Virus record (IMG/VR): IMGVR_UViG_3300044633_003049
Span: 1 to 64,000 of that record
Reading direction: 5' to 3' (one strand)
Origin: a virus
DNA: 64,000 nucleotides
Under the pieces are notes generated by a model. The model was not told the origin of the DNA. It saw only the letters and a list, made by a program, of their open reading frames with translations, and did no database searches. Positions 31,734 through 38,767 of this stretch are shown one piece after another. The stretch's first letter is position 1. Each line of letters starts with the position of its first letter. The position numbers and the translations under genes were made by a program.

Positions 31734-32726
31734 ATGAAAATACTAATTACCGGTGTTGCCGGTTTACTCGGATCGAGGTTATCTGATTGGATAATTGAAA
31801 ATAAACCAGAAGTTCAAATTGTTGGTATTGATGATTTAAGTGGTGGATACATTGAAAATGTTAATCCAAAAGTCGAATTGTGGCAAATGAATTTGGTTAA
31901 TGGTAACATTTCAGAATGTTTTGAAAGACATCAATTTGATTACGTTTATCATATGGCAGCTTACGCAGCCGAAGGATTGTCACCGTTCATTAGAAGTTAC
32001 AATTACCAAAACAATTTAGTTGCCACATCACGTATCATAAATGAATGTATTAAACATGATGTTAAAAGATTAGTCTTCACGTCGACACTTGCAATTTACG
32101 GTCATGGTAATGGTAATATATTTGATGAGGCCCAAGTACCAAAGCCAATTGACCCATATGGAGTTGCAAAATATGGTTGTGAAATGGATATACAGATTGC
32201 TGGTGAACAGCATGGACTTGATTGGTGTATCATTAGACCTCACAATGTATATGGTCGTAATCAGAATATATGGGACAAATATAGAAATGTATTGGGTATT
32301 TGGATGTATCAACATTTAAACGGTGAACCAATGACAATTTTTGGTGATGGTTTGCAAACAAGAGCATTTAGTTATATTGACGATATTGTTGAACCATTAT
32401 GGAATTCCTCTGTTAGACCTGAAGCGTCTAAGGAGATTATTAATTTAGGTGGTATTCAAAGTTATAACATTAGAGAAGCAAATACCGTACTGAGAAATGT
32501 AATTGGGGCTGGTGAAGTTGTTTTAAAAGAAGGAAGACACGAAGTTAAACATTCAATTCCCACATATCAAAAATCAATTGATATATTGGGGTTTGAACAT
32601 AAAACAACATTACATGATGGTTTATCTCAAATGTGGGAATGGGTTCAAAAACAACCGAATCGTAAAAGATTTGTTTGGGATAACTATGAGGTGGATAAGG
32701 GAATTTATAGTTTTTGGAAAAAATAA
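31734..32726 (+). CDS. NAD-dependent sugar epimerase/dehydratase (SDR), 330 aa
   Basis: ILITGVAGLLGSRLSDWI is the NAD-binding loop. RLVFTSTLAIYGHGN and DPYGVAKYGCEM hold the Ser/Thr and YGVAK catalytic residues. CIIRPHNVYGRNQN and RAFSYIDDIVEPL are typical of UDP-glucose 4-epimerase-like enzymes. It ends in the TAATG overlap that starts the cytidylyltransferase gene. Confidence 0.9.
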   Translation: MKILITGVAGLLGSRLSDWIIENKPEVQIVGIDDLSGGYIENVNPKVELWQMNLVNGNISECFERHQFDYVYHMAAYAAEGLSPFIRSYNYQNNLVATSRIINECIKHDVKRLVFTSTLAIYGHGNGNIFDEAQVPKPIDPYGVAKYGCEMDIQIAGEQHGLDWCIIRPHNVYGRNQNIWDKYRNVLGIWMYQHLNGEPMTIFGDGLQTRAFSYIDDIVEPLWNSSVRPEASKEIINLGGIQSYNIREANTVLRNVIGAGEVVLKEGRHEVKHSIPTYQKSIDILGFEHKTTLHDGLSQMWEWVQKQPNRKRFVWDNYEVDKGIYSFWKK

Positions 32727-33142
32727 TGAAGAAAGTATACACTGGCGGAACATTTGATTTATTCCATAGAGGACATGTGAATTTTTTGAAACAATGTAAA
32801 GAAATTGGTGATTATATCGTTGTGTCATTAAATACTGACGATTTCATCTATAGATATAAAGGAAAATACCCAATAATGAATTACGAAGAAAGACGTGATG
32901 TTTTATTAGGTTGTCGATACGTTGATGAGGTTATACCAAATACTGATGGTGAAGATTCTAAACCGGCAATATTGACTATTAAACCAAAATTCGTTATAAT
33001 AGGTAGTGATTGGGCAAAGAAAGATTACTATGGACAAATGAATTTTACCCAACAATGGTTAGATGATAATGGAATCATTTTAGTTTATTTACCATACACT
33101 GAAAACATATCCACAACATTAATTAAAGAAAAATTGAAATGA
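32726..33142 (+). CDS. nucleotidyltransferase, glycerol-3-phosphate/sugar-phosphate cytidylyltransferase type
   Basis: 138 residues: MKKVYTGGTFDLFHRGHVNFL with the HxGH-type nucleotide-binding motif (HRGH), YEERRDVLLGCRYVDEV and ENISTTLIKEK (S-T-T-x-I-K/R) closing the active site, all typical of TagD/HldE-like cytidylyltransferases. It activates a phosphorylated polyol or sugar as a CDP (or ADP) derivative. The start codon forms TAATG with the preceding stop. Confidence 0.9.
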   Translation: MKKVYTGGTFDLFHRGHVNFLKQCKEIGDYIVVSLNTDDFIYRYKGKYPIMNYEERRDVLLGCRYVDEVIPNTDGEDSKPAILTIKPKFVIIGSDWAKKDYYGQMNFTQQWLDDNGIILVYLPYTENISTTLIKEKLK

Positions 33143-34359
33143 AAAAATTATTTAGTTTAGGTGAATTATATGTATCTGACTTCATTAAACAAGATGAAGA
33201 TGCGAGAGCGGGTAAACATGATTTATCATTAGTAATCGATGAAAGATATGGTGCGGCGAGATTAGAAAAATGTACACCGATTCATTCTATGTTTGGTAAA
33301 TATTGGTATCGTAGTGGTGTTAATACGACTATGAAGAAAGAATTATCTGATATTGTTGATAGTATAGTTAAAGTACAGAAACTTGAAAAAGATGACCTGT
33401 GGTTAGATATAGCATGTAATGATGGTACATTATTAAGTTATGTACCTAAACACATATCTAAATTAGGTATTGATCCAGCCGACGAGACGTTTGCAATAGA
33501 ATCTAGAAGAGTTTCAGATGAAATTATTCAAGATTACTTCACGTTAGAAACATTCAATCGTTCTAAATTTTCATCAAAGAAAGCTAAAGTTATAACTTGT
33601 ATTGCGATGTTTTATGATTTAGATGAACCGATTGATTTCTTAAAAGATATTATTGAAGTATTAGATGATGATGGAATATTTGTACTTCAAATGAGTTATA
33701 CACCACTGATGATTAAACAATTGGCATTTGATAATATATGTCATGAACACGTATATTATTGGTCATTAACATCTTTACAAAAATTAATGGTTGATGCTGG
33801 ATTAAAAATTGTTGATTGTCAACTAAATGATTTGAACGGTGGTAGTTTTAGAGTATACATTAAAAAAGAAAATTCCGACATAACTAAATTTGCAACAAGA
33901 CCATATAGAGATGTTTGCGATGTTAGAATTGAATCTGTACTTAAATGGGAAGAGACTCAATATTTAGATTCATTAGATACGTGGTTAGATTTTTTTCAAG
34001 GTATTGAAGATTTAAAAAAACAAACTGTGGATTTTATTAAAGAAGAAAAATTAAAAGGTAAAAGGATTTGTGGTTATGGTGCATCAACTAAAGGAAACAC
34101 ATTATTACAATACTTTGGTTTAGATAATACATTAATTGATGCTATCGCCGAACGTAGTCCATACAAATATGGTTATAAAACAATTGGAACAAACATACCA
34201 GTGATATCCGAAGATGATGTTAGGTCGATGAATCCTGACTATCTATTAATATTACCTTGGCATTTTATATCCGAGTTTACAAAAAGAGAAGAAGAATACT
34301 TAAATAAAGGTGGAAAATTAATTGTACCTTGTCCTAAATTTGAAATAATTAAAAAATAA
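33139..34359 (+). CDS. SAM-dependent sugar C-methyltransferase, 406 aa
   Basis: Layout of the TylC3/NovU-like C-methyltransferases: an N-terminal metal-binding-like segment, a central SAM domain (DLWLDIACNDGTLLSYV, about residues 88-104; ICHEHVYYWSLTSLQKLM) and a C-terminal Rossmann-like domain (RICGYGASTKGNTLLQYFG, then DYLLILPWHFISEF). Family members methylate C3 of dTDP-4-keto sugars. The N-terminal zinc ribbon usually has four cysteines, and only one is evident here, so the metal site looks lost. Confidence 0.85.
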   Translation: MKKLFSLGELYVSDFIKQDEDARAGKHDLSLVIDERYGAARLEKCTPIHSMFGKYWYRSGVNTTMKKELSDIVDSIVKVQKLEKDDLWLDIACNDGTLLSYVPKHISKLGIDPADETFAIESRRVSDEIIQDYFTLETFNRSKFSSKKAKVITCIAMFYDLDEPIDFLKDIIEVLDDDGIFVLQMSYTPLMIKQLAFDNICHEHVYYWSLTSLQKLMVDAGLKIVDCQLNDLNGGSFRVYIKKENSDITKFATRPYRDVCDVRIESVLKWEETQYLDSLDTWLDFFQGIEDLKKQTVDFIKEEKLKGKRICGYGASTKGNTLLQYFGLDNTLIDAIAERSPYKYGYKTIGTNIPVISEDDVRSMNPDYLLILPWHFISEFTKREEEYLNKGGKLIVPCPKFEIIKK

Positions 34360-34362
34360 AAA

Positions 34363-35463
34363 ATGAATATTAGTTTTGTATTAGCAGTTTATAATAAATT
34401 AGAATTAACAAAAGAATGTTATAAACATCTACGTAAGATTTATCCTAAATCACCATTAGTAATTAGTAGTGGTGGTTCAAGTGATGGTACTAAAGAATGG
34501 TTAGAATCTTTAAAAGATGAAAACTTATCTTTCTTTCATGATGATGACAGATTAACATTTTCTGAAACATATAACGCTGGTATTGATTTAGTTGATACAG
34601 AAAAATTAGTTCTAATTCATAATGATATGGTTATCGGTAAACATTTTTTAGAGAACTTAGATAAATTAATTGATGAGAATCCTAATACATTGTTATCATA
34701 TACAACAATTGAACCTCCAATATTTGCTGGTCATCAAAGACCTGGTAAAGTAATATTAGATATGGGTACTGGTTTTGATAATTTTAATAAAAAAATGTTT
34801 GATAAGTACGTTAAACAAAACAAAGATAAATGTGAACTTTACGATGGTGCTGTTTTCTTTATGAGTGGTCGTAAAGATATGTTTGTTGATTTGGGTGGGT
34901 TTGATGGATTTAGTTTTGTTCCATGTTTTTGTGAGGATGACGATTTTTTAATTAGAGCAAAATTAAAAGGGTATAAACTAAAAACAACAGAATGTGCAAT
35001 CACATATCACTTTGTTTCACAAACATCAAGATTCAGTGATGAAATGAAAGATAAGAGACAAAATATTGAGATATTTTCAAACAGAAATTTCGTAAGAAAA
35101 TGGGGTACTGTAATTTCAACATTTAATCAAGTGAAATACCAACAGAAAGAAGATTTTACATATAAGAATTTAAATATGGGTTTAACAATAAATGATGATA
35201 GTAATTTAATTTTGTTAGAACCATTTTTTAATAAAATTAATTTAGGTATAATTCCTCAAGATTATATTGATGCTGAACAACCAACGACTCGATATAGTTT
35301 AAAAACTAAATTTGAAAATTATGATGATGTTGATGTTATGGTAAAATTAACATCTGTTTTAACACAAGAAGATTTTAACAATATAACAGTATTGAAGATG
35401 ATTATTCAGGAATACGAACCTGGTATGTATTCTATTGGTAATTTATCTGTGGAAATTAAATAA
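34363..35463 (+). CDS. GT2 glycosyltransferase with C-terminal extension, 366 aa
   Basis: ISFVLAVYNKLELTKECYKHL opens a GT2 domain. KLVLIHNDMVIG has the metal-binding His-Asn-Asp. LGGFDGFSFVPCFCEDDDFLIRAKLKG is the acceptor/ED motif (about residues 178-204). About 100 residues follow the core and are of unknown role. It is the last rightward gene and meets the leftward block tail to tail with 1 nt between stops. Confidence 0.85.
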   Translation: MNISFVLAVYNKLELTKECYKHLRKIYPKSPLVISSGGSSDGTKEWLESLKDENLSFFHDDDRLTFSETYNAGIDLVDTEKLVLIHNDMVIGKHFLENLDKLIDENPNTLLSYTTIEPPIFAGHQRPGKVILDMGTGFDNFNKKMFDKYVKQNKDKCELYDGAVFFMSGRKDMFVDLGGFDGFSFVPCFCEDDDFLIRAKLKGYKLKTTECAITYHFVSQTSRFSDEMKDKRQNIEIFSNRNFVRKWGTVISTFNQVKYQQKEDFTYKNLNMGLTINDDSNLILLEPFFNKINLGIIPQDYIDAEQPTTRYSLKTKFENYDDVDVMVKLTSVLTQEDFNNITVLKMIIQEYEPGMYSIGNLSVEIK

Positions 35464-35464
35464 C

Positions 35465-36112
35465 TTAATCGTTATTTCCGAAGGCATATATTCCTAAATG
35501 TTTTATATCCATACTTAAAATTGTATCAATATAAACATTAAATTCATTTAATCTTAATTTGGTTAATAACATAAAATCTTCACCATACCAATCTTGAGTG
35601 TCTCCTTTGTATGTGAATTCAAAATATGGTTTTTGTAATGAATTGAAGATTTCAGTTTTCATTAACATACATCCCATTCCAACACCTTCAACTTTTATTA
35701 AATCATCTTTAGGTTCTAATGGTAACCAACTATCCCAATTTCTTAAATCGGTATATGCGACAGTTTTTAAAGGTTTAGACCTTTTCATGTAATTACATGC
35801 AACAATATCTTTATTGTGTGCTAATAGTCTTAATGCGGTTGTGGATGGGAACATCATATCACTATCTAACCACAAAACATAATCACATTTAATGTCTTTA
35901 GCATTTTCTATTAACTTTTCTCTTTGATTTAAAAGAATAGTACTGGAATCAAAAAACAAATATGTGTCGATACCAGCTTCAGATGTTGTTTTAATTAATT
36001 GTGCTAAACAATAAGCAAATTGTGAATGAACAGTATCTCTAGTTGGTACTAAAATCGCAAGTTTAGTTGATTTACTATCCCATAGTGAACTATTTTGTAT
36101 TGATTTACTCAT
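35465..36112 (-). CDS. GT-A glycosyltransferase-like protein, 215 aa
   Basis: LAILVPTRDTVHSQFAYCLAQLI and YVLWLDSDMMFP with Asp-Ser-Asp (DxD) at about residues 80-91 identify a GT-A fold. GEDFMLLTKLRL gives the E-D motif downstream. Proteins of this kind are frequent in phage structural regions and may glycosylate virion proteins. The start overlaps the preceding stop (ATGA). Confidence 0.8.
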   Translation of the reverse strand: MSKSIQNSSLWDSKSTKLAILVPTRDTVHSQFAYCLAQLIKTTSEAGIDTYLFFDSSTILLNQREKLIENAKDIKCDYVLWLDSDMMFPSTTALRLLAHNKDIVACNYMKRSKPLKTVAYTDLRNWDSWLPLEPKDDLIKVEGVGMGCMLMKTEIFNSLQKPYFEFTYKGDTQDWYGEDFMLLTKLRLNEFNVYIDTILSMDIKHLGIYAFGNND

Positions 36113-36552
36113 GTGCCGGGTATGTTATCGGTAATTTTATCTTTTTGTGTTGTGAAATTTTGTGCTAATGAAATTAATTCCTCAACTCTTTTTGTTAACA
36201 ATTGATAATCACTCACAGGTAAATTACTAATTGTTGTAAATGTTAATCTTGAATAAACATTAGTAAGGAGGATATCAACGGATGCAATCCTTGCCCATTT
36301 TTCAATAAAACATATCCTTGATATGTTTTCATCATTTTCCAATAAACCTTTTATAATTTTATCGTCATAAGATGTAAGTATCTCATTAAGTATGGTATGT
36401 TCTTCTTTGAAAGATGGGATAAATGATAGGAAACGGGTCAATTTAAGACGTTTAATGAACTTGATGAGTCTTTCTCTATCAAAGTTAATTCCATTCCATT
36501 TAACGTATTGTAATTCGTATTTTGAGGGGTAGTTTTTATAACGTAAATCCAT
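36109..36552 (-). CDS. hypothetical helical protein, 147 aa
   Basis: A basic N-terminal third (YPSKYELQYVKWNGINFDRER), then mostly amphipathic helices. No family is recognised. It lies between the small virion-type gene and the GT-A gene, coupled to the latter by overlap, and has an exact TTATATTATA motif 4 nt upstream. Confidence 0.6.
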   Translation of the reverse strand: MDLRYKNYPSKYELQYVKWNGINFDRERLIKFIKRLKLTRFLSFIPSFKEEHTILNEILTSYDDKIIKGLLENDENISRICFIEKWARIASVDILLTNVYSRLTFTTISNLPVSDYQLLTKRVEELISLAQNFTTQKDKITDNIPGT

Positions 36553-36556
36553 ACAT

Positions 36557-36566
36557 TATAATATAA
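36557..36566 (-). promoter_or_regulatory. TTATATTATA motif (candidate second promoter class)
   Basis: Exact TTATATTATA in transcription direction, 4 nt before the start of the 147-aa gene. Confidence 0.45.
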
Positions 36567-36589
36567 GAAAAAAAGGTGAAAATGTAAAA

Positions 36590-36808
36590 TTAATATGTGC
36601 CCGATCCTGATAAACCACCGAAATCTGAACTTTCTTGTGATGCTGAACCTGAAGGTATACTTGCAACTGCTGAATATGATCTATTACGTCCAACACCTAA
36701 AGTTGAGTTTAACCCCACTTGTACTTGACCCGGAGTAGCTGCCAGTCCTAAAACTACACTAATTCTTCCCATACTTACTTCGGTTCCCGTTGCTGGTACT
36801 GTACCCAT
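36590..36808 (-). CDS. small Gly/Ser-rich virion-type protein, 72 aa
   Basis: MGTVPATGTEVSMGRISVVLG followed by a low-complexity Gly/Ser/Thr stretch ending GGLSGSGTY. The pattern (short, S-M-G-R-I near residue 12, N-R-S-Y-S in the middle) matches small proteins I associate with virion regions of Bacteroidota phages. It sits directly downstream of the fibre gene, across a stem-loop, and has a TATTTATA motif 29 nt upstream. It is probably a minor structural protein. Confidence 0.6.
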   Translation of the reverse strand: MGTVPATGTEVSMGRISVVLGLAATPGQVQVGLNSTLGVGRNRSYSAVASIPSGSASQESSDFGGLSGSGTY

Positions 36809-36837
36809 GATATATTTCTTTTAACTAAGTTCTTTGT

Positions 36838-36845
36838 TATAAATA
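36838..36845 (-). promoter_or_regulatory. TATTTATA motif (candidate phage promoter)
   Basis: AGTATTTATAAC in transcription direction, 29 nt before the 72-aa virion-type gene. It partly overlaps the stem-loop at 36843-36877. Confidence 0.5.
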
Positions 36846-36877
36846 CTCACCACATTTTTTTAGGACGCGGTGAGTAT
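36843..36877. other. stem-loop between fibre gene and small virion gene
   Basis: A perfect 9-bp stem (ATACTCACC / GGTGAGTAT) around a 17-nt loop. There is no T tract on the leftward side, so this is not a standard terminator. It may be a processing site or reduce read-through between the fibre gene and the next gene. Confidence 0.55.
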
Positions 36878-36889
36878 TGTTTAATGTAA

Positions 36890-38701
36890 TTATTTTATTT
36901 TTGCTTCTAAAGCTTCAACACGATTTAATAATTCTTTGTTTGTTTGAATTAACAATGCAACTAATTTTTCGTATTTAACCGCCATATAACCGTTCTCTCT
37001 TGTTGTTACGATTTCAGGTAAAACTGCACCAATTTCTTGTGCAACCACCCCTATATCATGACCTTCATTCTCATGTATACCTGGCATTTCCTTCCAATCG
37101 AAGTAATAACCATTTATTTGTTTTAAGATATCTAAAGAATTTTCAATTGGTGTGATGTTTTCTTTTAGTCTTTCGTCAGAACCGTAGTACGCAATAACAT
37201 CATTTGTTGCTCTAATTAAACCTGCGGTTGTTGGTGGAGTACCAGCACCAACAAGTAATGCGTTAAATTGAACGTTTGATGATGTTGCAACCGCTTGACC
37301 GATTGATATTGTAACCGCTCCCGTTCCTGCACTTACACCAACACCTGTACCTGCAACTGCCGAAGTTACACCCGCATTTGTTAATGTTACAGTACCACCT
37401 AATGATACCGCACCACCACCACTCATACCTGTTCCTGCTGAAACCGTTACTGATGAGTTAGTTAACTTACCATTTGCAACGGATGTATCAACTAATTGTG
37501 AACCATTTATTGTTTTGTTTGTAAGTGTTTGTGTACCACTAATAGTTGCAATTTCAAGTTCAGATCCTAAAGGACCTGCTATCCACTTATCAGTTGTTGT
37601 ATTCCATAATAACGAACCTGATACTAATGATGCTGCGGTTGCGTCTCTAACAACCAAACCCGCATTTGCCGCTCCTGAACCATTTAATGATATAATATTA
37701 TCTCCAATTTCAACGGTTGTTGAGTTGACTGTTGTAGATGTACCAGAAACGACCAAATTACCGCCAATAGTTACAGTTGTACCATCATCAGTTATTGATG
37801 AGTCACCCACAGTTGATGCAGAAGTAAATTTAACTACTTTATTGTTAGTACCTGATGTTGTGATTGAAGTTCCTGAAGAACCATTAGTTCCATTAGAACC
37901 TGAAGAACCATTTGTACCATTGGAACCAGAAGTACCATTTGTACCATTGGAACCTGATGAACCTGAACTACCATTCGTTCCATTAGAACCTGATGAACCG
38001 TTCGTACCATTACTACCACTTGTTCCTGAAGAACCATTTGTTCCGTTACTTCCTGAAGAACCGTTTGTACCTGAAGTACCGTCAGTTCCATTAGAACCGC
38101 TAGTACCTGATGAACCGTTAGTTCCGTTAGAACCTGATGTTCCTGAAGAAGCTGCTGTATATGATGTTCCGTTAATGAATAATGAACCAGTCACAACCAT
38201 ACTACCACTAACCGACATACTACCTGTGATAGATTGACTACCTGTAATATTTTGACTACCTACTAATGTACTTTGACTTGATCCTGCTGAACCTGTTGGA
38301 GGAACTGGAAGACCCACTGAAGCCAAACTCGCTGAAGTTTGTACAACTTGAGCACCTACTTGTATTGTACCATCAGAGTTTGTACTGATAGCTTTAATTC
38401 CACCAATAAAGATAGATCCTGTTGATACGTAGATGTCCTTCCACCAATGTGTTGCGTCACCTAAATCGTAAGCATTATTAACAGAAGGAATTATTGATCC
38501 ACTAATTGTCTGATTTGCGGTGAATAGGTTACTACCTGTGGTTGCAAAACGAGCGGAACCTGTTGTGTTTAGGGCCGAAGCGTTTGATGTGGTACCACTT
38601 ATGGTGGCATTTATTGTTCCGTCTACCTGAAGATCTCCAAAAAAACGAGCTGCGCCCGATACATTAAGTGATCCCGAGATGTTTGCGTCAAATATTTTCA
38701 T
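36890..38701 (-). CDS. collagen-like tail fibre with S74 intramolecular chaperone
   Basis: A 603-residue fibre. Residues 1-186 are Ser/Gly/Thr-rich beta repeats (TGSIFIGG-like). Residues 187-279 are about 31 Gly-X-Y triplets without proline. Residues 280-505 are beta-helix-like with a recurrent SGTQTLTNKTING pattern. From residue 508, SDERLKENI starts a Peptidase_S74 intramolecular chaperone that ends in a coiled coil (LLNRVEALEAKIK). In S74 fibres the chaperone helps trimerisation and cleaves itself off before this serine. It is the receptor-facing candidate of this phage. The 998-aa glycosyltransferase gene is directly upstream. Confidence 0.92.
   Translation of the reverse strand: MKIFDANISGSLNVSGAARFFGDLQVDGTINATISGTTSNASALNTTGSARFATTGSNLFTANQTISGSIIPSVNNAYDLGDATHWWKDIYVSTGSIFIGGIKAISTNSDGTIQVGAQVVQTSASLASVGLPVPPTGSAGSSQSTLVGSQNITGSQSITGSMSVSGSMVVTGSLFINGTSYTAASSGTSGSNGTNGSSGTSGSNGTDGTSGTNGSSGSNGTNGSSGTSGSNGTNGSSGSNGTNGSSGSSGSNGTNGTSGSNGTNGSSGSNGTNGSSGTSITTSGTNNKVVKFTSASTVGDSSITDDGTTVTIGGNLVVSGTSTTVNSTTVEIGDNIISLNGSGAANAGLVVRDATAASLVSGSLLWNTTTDKWIAGPLGSELEIATISGTQTLTNKTINGSQLVDTSVANGKLTNSSVTVSAGTGMSGGGAVSLGGTVTLTNAGVTSAVAGTGVGVSAGTGAVTISIGQAVATSSNVQFNALLVGAGTPPTTAGLIRATNDVIAYYGSDERLKENITPIENSLDILKQINGYYFDWKEMPGIHENEGHDIGVVAQEIGAVLPEIVTTRENGYMAVKYEKLVALLIQTNKELLNRVEALEAKIK
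37865..38143. repeat. collagen-like coding repeat (about 31 Gly-X-Y triplets)
   Basis: Imperfect tandem units of 9 and 15 nt encoding GSN, GTN, GSS and GTS triplets. X and Y are almost only Ser, Thr and Asn (one Asp), never Pro. Slippage or recombination in the repeat could change fibre length. The opposite strand carries a long spurious Pro/Glu/Val-rich reading frame. Confidence 0.9.
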
Positions 38702-38767
38702 AGGTTATATTGTTATACCCTAATAAATACTTTATAAATCACATTTGTGAAATAAATCTATAAATTT

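Noticed and set aside
37865-38143. Regular short repeats that could suggest CRISPR
   Set aside because: Units are coding triplets of a collagen-like protein without unique spacers, and no cas genes are present.
37515-38237. Long plus-strand open frame (240 codons) opposite the fibre repeat, rich in Pro, Glu and Val
   Set aside because: It is the antisense reading of Gly-X-Y codons in a repeat. Composition is an artefact, and it has no start context or promoter of its own.
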